From positions 1 to 64,000 of the forward strand of contig NZ_PYGJ01000014.1 in NCBI RefSeq assembly GCF_003014475.1: a stretch of DNA of 64,000 bases, read 5' to 3'. This document shows, piece after piece, positions 8,176 to 16,951 of this stretch. Under the pieces are notes generated by a model. It was not told the DNA's origin. It ran no database searches and saw only the letters and a program-made list of their open reading frames with translations. Position 1 is the first letter of the stretch. Every line of letters starts with the position of its first letter. A program made the position numbers and the translations under genes. Source of the stretch: Shimia abyssi (GTDB taxonomy: Bacteria > Pseudomonadota > Alphaproteobacteria > Rhodobacterales > Rhodobacteraceae).

Positions 8176-8745
8176 TTAGATTTCGAAGTACTCTCGAAAC
8201 ATCACAAAGTCTTCGAAGTTGGGTTCATGACCAAGCGATTTTGTCACATAGTCAAAAACGCGTTTCTTGTCTTGGCGGTTGGCTGCAATCCGTTGAACAT
8301 CGACCGTTCCGCTCGGCACCAGCTTTTTCCAAGCCACAGTAAGCGACTCCTCGAACGGGCACTGTTCATGTGTCTCGATATCTGCAAGCACTTCTAGTTG
8401 CTCAGGAAGGAGTTGCATCAATAGATGCCAATGAGGATTCACCCCTGATTTCTCCGGAAAGGCAATCCAGTGCATGCGTTCGTCAATCCGCTTGTGCCAT
8501 TTAGGGCCGACGAGTGCATGGTTGACTCTCGCGTCCCACGCTCGAAGTTTGTCCTTCATATTGTCTTGAGACATCATTTGACTGTTGGAAGACAGCGTGA
8601 CGAAGTGTGTGAAATGCATATCGACCATCCAACTGCGAGTGGCCTCTCGTTCACAGCCCTTCCAAGATACTCCGAACTGTCTGGGGGAAGTTTTCATGGG
8701 AATCATTATAGCATATGCCCGCGACGGAATTAAGTAATATCCCAT
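8176..8745 (-). CDS. Orphan HUH-endonuclease-like (rolling-circle Rep type) protein
   Basis: A protein of up to 189 residues with, in order, the three motifs of HUH single-strand endonucleases: motif 1 FVTLSS (48-53), motif 2 HWHLLM (105-110, fitting H-U-H-U-U-U), and motif 3 YVTK (166-169, fitting Y-x-x-K with one catalytic tyrosine). Such enzymes nick DNA at hairpin origins in plasmids, filamentous phages and some transposons. No helicase domain follows. The start is uncertain: ATG 8745 lacks a clear ribosome site, while ATG 8697 lies just after a TATAAT sequence and could be leaderless. The gene sits between the nested hairpins and the 3' end of tRNA-Phe. The function is inferred from motifs only. 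Confidence 0.6.
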   Translation of the reverse strand: MGYYLIPSRAYAIMIPMKTSPRQFGVSWKGCEREATRSWMVDMHFTHFVTLSSNSQMMSQDNMKDKLRAWDARVNHALVGPKWHKRIDERMHWIAFPEKSGVNPHWHLLMQLLPEQLEVLADIETHEQCPFEESLTVAWKKLVPSGTVDVQRIAANRQDKKRVFDYVTKSLGHEPNFEDFVMFREYFEI

Positions 8746-8994
8746 TTTTTCAATTGTTTATCCTAGAACACAGGGAAGTCAGAACTAGCCATCAACAGAT
8801 TTGACGAGAGCATCATCATTTTGCGTTGCTACAACAGAAACAAATTACAACGGCAGCATGTAGCCTGCGCAAAAGATTGAGATAACCGACAATTACCAAT
8901 CGTAACCGGCGGGCCAAATCTACGGACATTGATACAGATGCCGCGACAGCACGGAACTGCTCACGCAAAGCGATTACTGCAATCTTGCTTGAAG

Positions 8995-9069
8995 TGGTGC
9001 CCGGGGGCGGAATCGAACCACCGACACGAGGATTTTCAATCCACTGCTCTACCCCTGAGCTACCCGGGC
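8995..9069 (-). tRNA. tRNA-Phe (GAA)
   Basis: The minus strand folds as a tRNA: acceptor stem GCCCGGG pairing with CCCGGGC, D arm GCTC/GAGC, anticodon loop TTGAAAA with anticodon GAA, T arm GGTGG-TTCGATT-CCGCC, and an encoded CCA. The anticodon stem GTGGA/TCCTC contains a T-T mismatch at its second pair. It lies 80 bases downstream of yacG on the same strand. Its 3' end faces the accessory region 1-8990, the usual side for integration of mobile elements. Confidence 0.95.
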
Positions 9070-9149
9070 ACGGGTGAACTTCTTACGTTCGGGTGCAGGC
9101 GTTCTATGTCAGGTCGGTAGGGCTGTCCAGAGGGATTCGTCAAAAATAT

Positions 9150-9332
9150 TTAGTGTCGTAGCTGGGACTTGCTAACATCTTTTGTTAGCACATCTTCAAG
9201 GCCTTCTTGGTCATCGGAAACCACAGAATAGCCTCCTTTTAGCCATTTGCTGAGATCAACTTCGGCGCATCTCTTGGAGCAGAACGGTCGGTATTTTGGT
9301 GACACCGGCTTGGCGCAAATTGGGCAGCTCAT
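9150..9332 (-). CDS. yacG: DNA gyrase inhibitor / zinc-binding protein YacG
   Basis: A 60-residue protein with the YacG zinc site: CPIC at 3-6 and CSKRC at 18-22, followed by the DLSKWLKGGYSV stretch typical of the family. In E. coli YacG binds GyrB and inhibits gyrase; here this is by homology. The ATG overlaps the end of the RNase E/G gene by 4 bases, so it is translationally coupled to it at the end of a short operon. Confidence 0.9.
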   Translation of the reverse strand: MSCPICAKPVSPKYRPFCSKRCAEVDLSKWLKGGYSVVSDDQEGLEDVLTKDVSKSQLRH

Positions 9333-10351
9333 TTCAGCAAAGTATACGTGGCTATACGTGCGTTCTTGCGTTGCAGTTCAAAATGTCCCAACGAGGTCCA
9401 GCCGACCAGGTTTGTGTCAATTGCGTCACGTCGAAACGCAGCGCGCAACGCGCTCTCAAAAACGCGACGGTCTTTCTTTGGCATGGGAGCCAAATCCAGA
9501 ACGATTTGTCCCCCAAGGCCACGCACACGCAATGCGCGAGGCAGGGACTGGGCCAGAGCCATGTTGGCCTTTAACCCGGCTGCAGGGGATGTGTCACGCC
9601 CGGTGTTTACATCTACGGCAACCAGGGCGCGCGTCGGCTCGACATACATATTCGCGCCGCTACCAAGTGGTACTTCAGGCTGCAAAACGCAGTCGATTGC
9701 GTCCAAAGCACCCAATGCGTCAAGACAGCCCGGTTCGGTGTTCACTTCCGCAGCCTCTGACCAGTCGCGCCATGCCGAAACATGTGGACCGTCGCCATCA
9801 ATCAGTTTTTCTGCGGCGCCTTCGGGGGCCTCCGTAACGCTGTGTGCGAGATCCAGCATTGCCTGAATATCTTCGGCAATATCCTCGGCATCCGCGTCTT
9901 CACAAGCCGAACGCAGTATCAAACCCATATTCGCCTCGCCCGCCACGTCATGGGCGATTGCCATCAATGAGTCGCGCACATCATCGTCGCGAATAGAACG
10001 GCTGATGTTGAGCCCCGGTGCACCTGGTGTGATGATGGCATATCTGCTTTTGAACAAGAGCTTTTGCGTTACCGGGATTGCTTTGCCTGGCTCTGCATAA
10101 CCAGTTACTTGCACCAAAAGTGCCTGCCCTGGAGCAAGCCCTTTGACCTGTCGCAAAAAGGCAGGACCATCAGGCGTTTTTAGGAACAAGCCACCTTGCC
10201 CCTTTACCGGGCGATCTGCGATGGCGCGATAGACCGTTCCTGGGCGTGGGGCGTCAGTATCGATCAACAGGTCGTCCAATTGCCCGTCGACCATCAGCGC
10301 CGCTACTTCGCGTTCGCCGATATGGTCCAAAATGATCTGACGACCCTTCAT
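9329..10351 (-). CDS. Compact ribonuclease E/G family protein
   Basis: A 340-residue member of the RNase E/G family. The catalytic magnesium site is visible as VAVDVNTG and GGQIVLDL in the C-terminal half (equivalents of the two aspartates of E. coli RNase E). The N-terminal S1 region is shortened, and the zinc-link CPxCxG and the C-terminal scaffold arm are absent, so this is shorter than RNase G (about 490 residues). Known family members cut single-stranded RNA in rRNA or mRNA processing; the exact substrate here is unknown. The start overlaps the end of maf by 4 bases and the 3' end overlaps yacG, forming a coupled infA-maf-RNase-yacG unit. Confidence 0.85.
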   Translation of the reverse strand: MKGRQIILDHIGEREVAALMVDGQLDDLLIDTDAPRPGTVYRAIADRPVKGQGGLFLKTPDGPAFLRQVKGLAPGQALLVQVTGYAEPGKAIPVTQKLLFKSRYAIITPGAPGLNISRSIRDDDVRDSLMAIAHDVAGEANMGLILRSACEDADAEDIAEDIQAMLDLAHSVTEAPEGAAEKLIDGDGPHVSAWRDWSEAAEVNTEPGCLDALGALDAIDCVLQPEVPLGSGANMYVEPTRALVAVDVNTGRDTSPAAGLKANMALAQSLPRALRVRGLGGQIVLDLAPMPKKDRRVFESALRAAFRRDAIDTNLVGWTSLGHFELQRKNARIATYTLLK

Positions 10352-10926
10352 GATCTCTCCTTAAAAAGCGGATATCCCGCCGCCTGTAACAGACCAGCAG
10401 TTTCCGAAACTGGTAGACCGACGATGCCTGTAAAGGAACCGCTGATCCATGGGATGAAGGCTCCCGCGGGGCCTTGGATGGCATAGCCGCCCGCCTTGCC
10501 TTGCCAGTCATCTGTCGCCAAATAGCTGTTAAGCTCTTCGTTCGAAAGGCGCTTCATCTTGACTGCGCTGACAACGTCACGCTCCCATACCCGATCGCCG
10601 CGCCGCACGACAACTGCGGTGATCACCTGATGGCGACGCCCTGATAATGTCATAAGGAACTCGGCCGCTTCGCCGGAATTCTTGGGTTTGCCCATGATGC
10701 GACGTCCAAGCGCCACAGTGGTGTCTGCGCATAGGACGATATCGTCTGCATCCGCCACCACAGCGCGCGCTTTTTCGCGTGCGATACGCTGGCAATAGGG
10801 GCGCGGCAGTTCGTTTTTTGTTGGGTCTTCATCGATGTCGGGTGGACGGATTTCATCCGCCACCACACCGATCTGTGCCAGCAATTCCCGGCGGCGCGGG
10901 CTACCCGAGCCAAGGATAAGTTTCAT
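10348..10926 (-). CDS. maf: Maf-family nucleoside triphosphate pyrophosphatase
   Basis: A 192-residue protein with the Maf signature [12 protein letters not shown] near the N-terminus, the EKARAV segment, the catalytic ADTTV motif and the [12 protein letters not shown] motif. Maf proteins hydrolyse modified or canonical dNTP/NTPs to monophosphates as house-cleaning enzymes; some act on m7GTP or dTTP. Which subtype this is cannot be told by eye. It lies 31 bases downstream of infA on the same strand and overlaps the next gene. Confidence 0.9.
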   Translation of the reverse strand: MKLILGSGSPRRRELLAQIGVVADEIRPPDIDEDPTKNELPRPYCQRIAREKARAVVADADDIVLCADTTVALGRRIMGKPKNSGEAAEFLMTLSGRRHQVITAVVVRRGDRVWERDVVSAVKMKRLSNEELNSYLATDDWQGKAGGYAIQGPAGAFIPWISGSFTGIVGLPVSETAGLLQAAGYPLFKERS

Positions 10927-10957
10927 CCCGGACCTCGTTTCTGCCCGCGCAAAGTGC

Positions 10958-11176
10958 TTACTTGAAGCGATAGTTGATCCGACCCTTGGTCAGATCATAT
11001 GGTGTCATTTCCACCTGAACTTTGTCGCCAGCCAGAACGCGGATGCGGTTCTTGCGCATCTTGCCTGCCGTGTGTGCGATGATCTCATGGCCGTTTTCCA
11101 GCTCGACCCGAAACGTCGCATTGGGCAGGAGTTCCTTCACGACACCGGGAAATTCGAGCAGTTCTTCCTTGGCCAT
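10958..11176 (-). CDS. infA: Translation initiation factor IF-1
   Basis: A 72-residue protein matching IF-1 over its full length: an S1/OB fold beginning [11 protein letters not shown], the [20 protein letters not shown] core and the [14 protein letters not shown] end. IF-1 binds the ribosomal A site during initiation. It is the first gene of the infA-maf-RNase E/G-yacG unit, in front of tRNA-Phe. Confidence 0.97.
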   Translation of the reverse strand: MAKEELLEFPGVVKELLPNATFRVELENGHEIIAHTAGKMRKNRIRVLAGDKVQVEMTPYDLTKGRINYRFK

Positions 11177-11256
11177 GGTTTCTCCTTCACATAATACCCA
11201 CCATATCGCGGGCTGCCCCTAAATGGGCCTATATGATCAGGTTTTCAAGGGCTATC

Positions 11257-12138
11257 TCAGCTCAGATGCTGATATGTGACCTGTGAATCACGAGGGGACT
11301 GATTGACCCAATCCCACCGGTTGCGAACAACCCCGTTTGCACGCACTTCGGCAATGGTTTGCGGGTCGACCTCGGCATAAACCCAGCCGGATTGGTTCAA
11401 GGTGCCTTCATTGATTACACCAGTTGGTGGAAAGCCGGTATCAGGCGGGCCAAAAATGCCACCCATACCGGTATTCATGTCTACAGCCTGGGACCAGTCC
11501 GCCGGCCCGACAAGTGATGCCATGGCGGTTACGCATTGGTTTTCCAACGCTCGCGCCATCGAACCGATTCGCACCCTCCAGTACCCGGTCAGCGTTTCGG
11601 TGCAACTTGGTGTCAGGACTATATCACAGTCTACCAGCGCATGACCTAGCAAGGGAAACTCGCAATCGTAACAGATCAGCACACCAATTTTACCCAACGC
11701 AGTGTCAAACACTTTGAGCTCGCTGCCGGGCACGACATCCCACGGGCTTGTTTCGAACCGGGTCATAATCTGTTTGTCTTGGAACCCACTATTCCCGTTT
11801 GGTGAGAATAGCCGGGCTCGGTTAACTGGACGTGTCCCGCCATCAAAAACCGGAGCAGAAGCGCCAAGAATATAGACGTCAAACTCCTTTGCGAGCTGGG
11901 AATAAAGCGAGTCTGCCTCTGGCATCCGGTCGGAAACCGCATAAAGCGACTGTTCCAGATCCCGTGCGGTTTTCTCGCCTGCCAGTGTCGCCAATTCCAT
12001 CGCGCCGTATTCGGGAAACACCAATAGATCGGCACCTTGCCCGGCGGCTGTCGACACCCACTTGTGCAGCTTGTCTTCATATGCCGCCCAGCTGTCGAGG
12101 AAATCGAGCGGATAGCCCGCGGTTGCGATCTTCATCAT
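11257..12138 (-). CDS. Carbon-nitrogen hydrolase (nitrilase superfamily)
   Basis: A 293-residue nitrilase-superfamily protein. The catalytic glutamate is in VFPEYG, the nucleophile cysteine is in LICYDCEFP and a lysine lies in the DKQIMTRFE segment, giving the Glu-Lys-Cys triad. Family members cleave nitriles, amides or carbamoyl groups; the second and third branch types (aliphatic amidases, carbamoylases) are all possible. It lies 9 bases downstream of a GNAT gene on the same strand, so the two are probably co-transcribed. The substrate is unknown. Confidence 0.85.
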   Translation of the reverse strand: MMKIATAGYPLDFLDSWAAYEDKLHKWVSTAAGQGADLLVFPEYGAMELATLAGEKTARDLEQSLYAVSDRMPEADSLYSQLAKEFDVYILGASAPVFDGGTRPVNRARLFSPNGNSGFQDKQIMTRFETSPWDVVPGSELKVFDTALGKIGVLICYDCEFPLLGHALVDCDIVLTPSCTETLTGYWRVRIGSMARALENQCVTAMASLVGPADWSQAVDMNTGMGGIFGPPDTGFPPTGVINEGTLNQSGWVYAEVDPQTIAEVRANGVVRNRWDWVNQSPRDSQVTYQHLS

Positions 12139-12147
12139 GGGTCCCCG

Positions 12148-12729
12148 TTATAATTTCCGCATCCAGAATTGCAGTGGCTTTTGTGTTTCAGCTGGCTGAT
12201 CAATGTCTTTCCAGCCAAATTCGGCAATAACCCCCGCCAGCGGTGCATAACCTCGTTTGCGCCAAAACGCATCAAGCGGAACATAGTTCTTTGGTCTCAG
12301 GGCATGATCTTGTGGGCGTATTACGCTGCAAAACGCCGAACGAATAAACCCCAGATCACGCCCGTGTGCTTCGCGTTTGTCAAAGAAAAGATGTCCGATC
12401 CCGCGTCCCCGATAATCTGGCAGCAGAACTGATTCTGCACAGTAAAAAACACTGTCCTGTTCGAAATCAGCCCCACCAAAGGCAGCGGCAAAATCGTCTG
12501 CATGATCAGACAGCGGCGTGCCAGTCGCCGCGCCTACCAGCGTCTTTCCGTCAAAGGCCCCCACCAAGATCGCGGCGTCACTTTCGGCATAGGTGTTCAA
12601 ATAATCGAGTTCATAAGCTAGATCACCGTCATATAGATACGGAAAGGCCCGAAACACGCAGATCCTCAAACGCGCCACATCGTCAAGCGCCGCTTCCAGC
12701 GCCGCACCTGTGAGTTTGCGAACCTCCAT
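12148..12729 (-). CDS. GNAT-family N-acetyltransferase
   Basis: A 193-residue protein with GNAT features: the acetyl-CoA loop as LLPDYRGRGIGHLFFDKREAHGR (R-x-x-G-x-G/A) and a preceding beta strand FYCAESVLL. The frame extends to TTG 12750, but I chose the ATG at 12729 because it overlaps the stop codon of the upstream SnoaL-like gene (TGATG), a typical coupling junction. The acceptor is unknown. It is in an apparent operon with the nitrilase homologue. Confidence 0.8.
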   Translation of the reverse strand: MEVRKLTGAALEAALDDVARLRICVFRAFPYLYDGDLAYELDYLNTYAESDAAILVGAFDGKTLVGAATGTPLSDHADDFAAAFGGADFEQDSVFYCAESVLLPDYRGRGIGHLFFDKREAHGRDLGFIRSAFCSVIRPQDHALRPKNYVPLDAFWRKRGYAPLAGVIAEFGWKDIDQPAETQKPLQFWMRKL

Positions 12730-13124
12730 CACGACACCTGTTTGATCCAATCCTGAAGGTTGTAATAGGTCGTCACCCGCGTGATTTTGCTGCCTTCGAG
12801 GGAAAAGAACCCGCCCGCTGGCAGCACGTATGTCTGGCCTCTGGCCTCGGGAAGCCCGGCATCCGTCTCCAGATAGGCGCCGTTCACCAAAAATTCGGCT
12901 GCCGCTCGGGTGCCGTCTTCGCTGACCATGATCACCATGTCGGTCAGTGTTTCTTTGTAGCAGCGGTTCATGTGCGTGCAGAACGCGGCAAACGCCGCCT
13001 TGCCATCACGGCGCGCACCCTCGTTGGCGTCATGCACAAAATCATCCGAAAGACAGTCTAGCATAGCGTCCAGATCACCGGCATTGAAGCCGTCATAATA
13101 CGCGCGAATAGTCTCTATGCTCAT
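12729..13124 (-). CDS. SnoaL-like / ketosteroid-isomerase-like NTF2-fold protein
   Basis: A 131-residue NTF2-fold protein: IRAYYDGFNAGDLDAMLDCLSDDFVHD at the start, a G-A-Y strand and a C-terminal ITRVTTYYNLQDWIKQ typical of the nuclear-transport-factor-2-like group. The frame extends upstream to 13244, but the ATG at 13124 follows a CAGGA site and the family similarity begins there. It is coupled to the GNAT gene by a TGATG overlap. No reaction is assigned. Confidence 0.8.
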   Translation of the reverse strand: MSIETIRAYYDGFNAGDLDAMLDCLSDDFVHDANEGARRDGKAAFAAFCTHMNRCYKETLTDMVIMVSEDGTRAAAEFLVNGAYLETDAGLPEARGQTYVLPAGGFFSLEGSKITRVTTYYNLQDWIKQVS

Positions 13125-13219
13125 GTCTTGTGTCCTGAGTTGGCCATATTGAAACATATTAGGCAACACGCCAGGCAGCAGTTGACCAGAACCGACATTT
13201 CGTTCGCGAAACCGGACGA

Positions 13220-13678
13220 TCAGCTTGTCGAAGGTTCGCCCCAACGCGCCGTCAGCTGCCTGACAATCTCATCACGAGACCCGCGATATGCCTCCAACCG
13301 AGTATCCCGTGTTTCGCCTGACCCCGATGGATCTGTGATCGGCCAGTACTCCAGGGGCAAATGGTAATAACGGGTAAGGTCTTCGGCTTTGGCCCGGCTG
13401 GCCGGGGTCAGCGCAACAACAAGATCAAAAGACGAAAGCTGATCGCCCAATTTCTCCATTTCCTCGAAGCTGCGCGACCGATGACGCGATAGCTCAACGC
13501 CCAACTCGTCGCACACCGCAATGGCAAAGCCGTCGATTTCCAGATCGTTGCGGATGCCCGCAGATTGGACATAGACGTCTATACCGTAGAATTTCTTCAT
13601 TATGCCTTCTGCCATTGGCGAACGCACAGCATTATGGTCACAGCAAAAAAGAACCGACTGAGGAAGCTCTTCAGCCAC
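13220..13678 (-). CDS. Low-molecular-weight protein-tyrosine-phosphatase-like protein
   Basis: A 152-residue protein with a CX5RS phosphatase loop (Cys13 to Arg19-Ser20, CDHNAVRS) at the N-terminus, as in low-molecular-weight phosphotyrosine phosphatases and arsenate reductases. A C-terminal DP (ITDPSGSG) fits the general-acid aspartate of that family. I use GTG 13678, which has GGAGG 9 bases upstream, not the upstream ATG inside the UPF0262 gene. It directly follows UPF0262 (5-base gap). Substrates are unknown; arsenate reduction is not supported by any ars neighbour. Confidence 0.8.
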   Translation of the reverse strand: MAEELPQSVLFCCDHNAVRSPMAEGIMKKFYGIDVYVQSAGIRNDLEIDGFAIAVCDELGVELSRHRSRSFEEMEKLGDQLSSFDLVVALTPASRAKAEDLTRYYHLPLEYWPITDPSGSGETRDTRLEAYRGSRDEIVRQLTARWGEPSTS

Positions 13679-13683
13679 GCGTC

Positions 13684-14163
13684 TCAGCCTCCAAATTGCA
13701 GAACGCATATCAAGGTAAATAGCCGCCGCGCGGTATCGTTGTCCACTTCCGCCTTGCCCTCCAAGCGCTCTTGCAACACACGAGCGCCCTCATTGTGGAT
13801 GCCGCGGCGCGCCATGTCGATAGTTTCGATCTGGCTTGGTGGAAGATTTTTGACCGCGTCAAAATAGCTTTCGCAGATGGCCCAGTAATCTTTGACCACT
13901 TGCCGGAACGGCGACAGGCTCAAGTGAAACTCTGCCGCCTTCTGACCGGCGTCACTGTTCAGATCAAAAACCAACCGTTTATCCCGGATCGACAGGTCCA
14001 GAGAATACGGGCCTTGAGGCACCACGCGATCATCCCGTTTGGGCAGGTCAAACGAGTTATCCTCCAACAGATCGAACATCGCAACTTTACGCTCCTGCTC
14101 GATTTCGGGCGTCGGAGGAGGCATGTTGCTGTCATCGATCGCTATGTGACTGATGTGGGACAT
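13684..14163 (-). CDS. UPF0262 family protein
   Basis: A 159-residue protein matching the UPF0262 family of alphaproteobacteria: IAIDD near the start, the PYSLDLSIRDKRLVFDL strand pair and the AICESYFDAVK / MARRGIHNEGARVLQERL helices. No function is known. The ATG at 14163 has GGAG about 9 bases upstream; an in-frame TTG two codons earlier is less likely. It is followed on the same strand by the phosphatase gene. In relatives it commonly sits near hisD and infA; here hisD is not visible upstream. Confidence 0.85.
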   Translation of the reverse strand: MSHISHIAIDDSNMPPPTPEIEQERKVAMFDLLEDNSFDLPKRDDRVVPQGPYSLDLSIRDKRLVFDLNSDAGQKAAEFHLSLSPFRQVVKDYWAICESYFDAVKNLPPSQIETIDMARRGIHNEGARVLQERLEGKAEVDNDTARRLFTLICVLQFGG

Positions 14164-14319
14164 TTCCAAAGCTCCAGCATGTGGCTAGCTATTGCCTAGC
14201 GCAGCCGCGCCTGACGGGCAATGCGTCGCGCGCGATATGCGACGCTGTGTGCTTTTCCGGTGCTTGACTTACCGGACAGTGCGTCCTCATTTTGTCTCAC
14301 TCAACCAAGAGGCGCAAAA

Positions 14320-15087
14320 ATGAATCCAAGCAATACGTTTTCCCTGACAGGCCAAAATGCGCTGATCACTGGTAGCTCGGATGGGCTGGGTTTTGCGGCG
14401 GCCCGGGCGTTGGCGCTTGCGGGTGCGCGCGTATGGATCAACGGGCGTAGTGAGGCGCGATGCCAGTCGTCGATAGATCAGATCCGCGATGAAGGTGGGA
14501 ACGCAAAGCTATTGGCATTTGACGTTGCAAACGAAGACGCCGCCGATATGGCGTTTCAGACACTTGCGCAGGCGGGTGGGCTACACATTCTGGTTAACGA
14601 CGTTGGTCAACGTGACCGCCGCTCATTGCCTGAGTTTTCGCGCGATGATCTTAGTGCCATGCTGGATGTCGACCTTATCGCGCCATTCAGATTGGCACAG
14701 CGCGCCAGCGAACAGATGATCGGCCATGGTTACGGGCGCATTGTAAATGTGAGCTCTATCGCCGGCCTAGTCGCACAATCCGGGGATGCGGCGTATACGA
14801 CAGCAAAGTCCGGAATGCTCGGGCTGACCCGCGCATTGGCAGCCAAGCTTGGGCCTAAAGGAATTAACGTCAACGCCGTGGCACCCGGTTTTTTTAAAAC
14901 TGCTCCAAACGCGGACGCCGCCAGAAGCCCAGTTATCGCAGAAAGGCTCCGCGCTGCCACGTCACTCGGGCGTTGGGGAGATCCCGACGAGCTTGCGCCA
15001 GCCATCTTATTTCTTGCCTCACCCGCAGCCAGCTATGTTACCGGACAGGTCCTTGCCGTTGATGGTGGATACACAGCCCACTACTGA
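14320..15087 (+). CDS. Short-chain dehydrogenase/reductase
   Basis: A 255-residue classical [11 protein letters not shown] cofactor loop (TGxxxGxG), NDVG where NNAG is usual, catalytic Ser in NVSSIAG and the YTTAK (YxxxK) motif, with the C-terminal PG..TP/A loop and [13 protein letters not shown] end. The [12 protein letters not shown] start resembles gluconate-5-dehydrogenase-like enzymes. The frame opens at 14221, but the ATG at 14320 with AAGAGG upstream begins the family similarity. It precedes a quinone-oxidoreductase-like gene by 95 bases. The substrate is unknown. Confidence 0.85.
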   Translation: MNPSNTFSLTGQNALITGSSDGLGFAAARALALAGARVWINGRSEARCQSSIDQIRDEGGNAKLLAFDVANEDAADMAFQTLAQAGGLHILVNDVGQRDRRSLPEFSRDDLSAMLDVDLIAPFRLAQRASEQMIGHGYGRIVNVSSIAGLVAQSGDAAYTTAKSGMLGLTRALAAKLGPKGINVNAVAPGFFKTAPNADAARSPVIAERLRAATSLGRWGDPDELAPAILFLASPAASYVTGQVLAVDGGYTAHY

Positions 15088-15182
15088 TCCGGCGACACGA
15101 CTTGGCCCTTGGTCCTATTGCCACCGCTGGCTGGAGTGATAACCATTTCCACAATTACGTAACCAACCCATTAGGAGCACAC

Positions 15183-16169
15183 ATGTCACACATGATGAAA
15201 GCCGTTGAAATAACACAACCTGGCGGTCCCAATGTGCTGGCATTAACCGAGCGTCCAGTTCCACAACCTGGTCCGGGTGAAGTCCTGATCAAGATTGCAT
15301 ATGCTGGTGTAAACCGCCCAGACGCATTGCAACGTGCCGGCAAATACGCGCCTCCGTCCAACGCCTCTGATCTCCCGGGGCTAGAAGGTGCTGGTACGAT
15401 TGCCGCAGTTGGGGCAGGGGTCAGTGACTGGGCCGAGGGCGATCAGGTTTGCGCTCTTTTACCAGGTGGTGGTTATGCTGAATACGCCTTGACCCCCGCT
15501 GCGCACTGCCTGCCAGTGCCGGACGGAATGGGGCTGAAAGAGGCCGCATGCCTGCCAGAAACGTTTTTCACTGTTTGGTCGAATGTTTTTCAACGGGGGG
15601 CGTTGAATGCAGGCGAATTGTTCTTGCTGCATGGCGGGTCCAGCGGGATTGGTACGACTGCAATTCAACTGGCTAAAATCTATGGCGCACGTGTGTTTGC
15701 CACCGCCGGTTCGGATGAGAAATGCCAAGCCTGCCTTGACCTTGGTGCCGAGCGCGCCATCAACTACCGTGCCGAAGACTTTGTTGATGTTGTCCGCGCC
15801 GAAGGTGGCGCCAACCTGATTCTTGACATGGTGGGAGGGGATTATATCCCGCGTAATATCAAATCCCTCGCTGATGATGGTCGTTTGGTGCAGATCGCAT
15901 TCTTGCAAGGCCCTAAAGTTGAGCTGAACTTTGCCCAGATGATGACCCGGCGTCTGACGATCACAGGATCAACGTTGCGTCCGCAAAGTGATCTGGCCAA
16001 GTCGCGCATTGCCAATTCCTTGCGCGAACACGTTTGGCCCTTACTAAATGCGGGTCGCATTGGGCCTGTCATGGATAGTGAATTTCCATTTTCAGACGCT
16101 GCCGGGGCTCATGCGCGTATGGAAACCAGCGCGCATGTCGGCAAGATCGTATTGAACGTATCAGGCTAA
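15183..16169 (+). CDS. NAD(P)H-quinone oxidoreductase / zeta-crystallin-like MDR
   Basis: A 328-residue medium-chain reductase of the quinone oxidoreductase (PIG3/QOR) group: N-terminal GroES-like fold (PGPGEVLIKIAYAGVNRPD), HGGSSGIGTTAIQLAK cofactor loop and no zinc-ligand cysteines, as expected for QOR. The PIG3 subgroup is known for the MKAVEI..PGGPNVL start. The ATG at 15183 has AGGAG 6 bases upstream. The stop codon overlaps the stop of the convergent FadR-type gene (CTAA). The physiological electron acceptor is unknown. Confidence 0.85.
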   Translation: MSHMMKAVEITQPGGPNVLALTERPVPQPGPGEVLIKIAYAGVNRPDALQRAGKYAPPSNASDLPGLEGAGTIAAVGAGVSDWAEGDQVCALLPGGGYAEYALTPAAHCLPVPDGMGLKEAACLPETFFTVWSNVFQRGALNAGELFLLHGGSSGIGTTAIQLAKIYGARVFATAGSDEKCQACLDLGAERAINYRAEDFVDVVRAEGGANLILDMVGGDYIPRNIKSLADDGRLVQIAFLQGPKVELNFAQMMTRRLTITGSTLRPQSDLAKSRIANSLREHVWPLLNAGRIGPVMDSEFPFSDAAGAHARMETSAHVGKIVLNVSG

Positions 16170-16933
16170 CGATTCAACTCGTGAACATAGCGCTGTTTGG
16201 CAATCTCTTCGTTCTTTTGGAACTTTTGATGGTCGGACAGCGATTGCTCCACATAGTTCAGATGGTGCTCAACTGCTGCGCGCGCAGCGACTGGATCGCG
16301 CGCTTGCAACGCGCTGTTGATCGCGCGGTGTTGCTCCAAAAGTTCAGAACGCGTTGTGCGTTGTTTGAACATTATGGTGCGGTTATAAAACACGCCTTCG
16401 CGTAGCAATTGATACATTGAGCGCATCATGTGCAGCATAACGACGTTATGGCTTGCCTCGATAATCGCCAGGTGGAAATCGGCATCCAAAAGGGCTTCGT
16501 CCGCCGGGTTTCGTTTGGGATGCGCGGCTTCCATTTTCTCAAAAACCGCTTGAATGACATGCAAATCCGTATCTGACGCCAATGTGGCGGCACGCTCCGC
16601 CGCGAGCCCCTCCATGTCGCGACGGAATGAGATATAGTCAAAGACAGCTTCGTCATGGGCGGCAAAAAGTTGCACCAAAGCTTCTGAAAAAGCGCTGCCC
16701 AAAACGTCCGCCACAAAGATCCCGGCACCCGCTTTTGATGTTAGTAACCCTTTGTCTTGCAAAGAAGAAACCGCCTCTCGCAATGACGGACGCGACACTC
16801 CCAATTGCTCGCTTAACTCCCGCTCCGCCGGCAGCCGTTCGCCCGGGCGCAAAATACCGCGCAGGATTAACAATTCGATCTGGCGTACGACGGAGGTGGA
16901 GAGTTTTTCGGGTTGGACCTTTTGGAATGGCAT
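16166..16933 (-). CDS. FadR/PdhR-type GntR-family transcriptional regulator
   Basis: A 255-residue regulator: N-terminal GntR winged helix (LRPGERLPAERELSEQLGVSRPSLREAVSSLQDKGLL) and a C-terminal FCD all-helical effector domain with the D..FH..H..H metal/acid-binding pattern (LDADFHLAIIEASHN, EQHRAI, HH). The ATG at 16933 begins the MPFQKVQPEKLS sequence; TTG 16957 is an upstream alternative. It is divergent from an aminotransferase gene, and the region between contains two GTCAA-N5-TTGAC palindromes, so I infer autoregulation and control of the aminotransferase. Confidence 0.88.
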   Translation of the reverse strand: MPFQKVQPEKLSTSVVRQIELLILRGILRPGERLPAERELSEQLGVSRPSLREAVSSLQDKGLLTSKAGAGIFVADVLGSAFSEALVQLFAAHDEAVFDYISFRRDMEGLAAERAATLASDTDLHVIQAVFEKMEAAHPKRNPADEALLDADFHLAIIEASHNVVMLHMMRSMYQLLREGVFYNRTIMFKQRTTRSELLEQHRAINSALQARDPVAARAAVEHHLNYVEQSLSDHQKFQKNEEIAKQRYVHELNR

Positions 16934-16951
16934 TTGAGAGCTCGCGTAATT

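Noticed and set aside
13220-13678. Arsenate reductase (ArsC) for the CX5R protein
   Set aside because: There are no ars neighbours and no additional redox cysteines clearly placed for ArsC; a phosphatase-like fold is the safer call.
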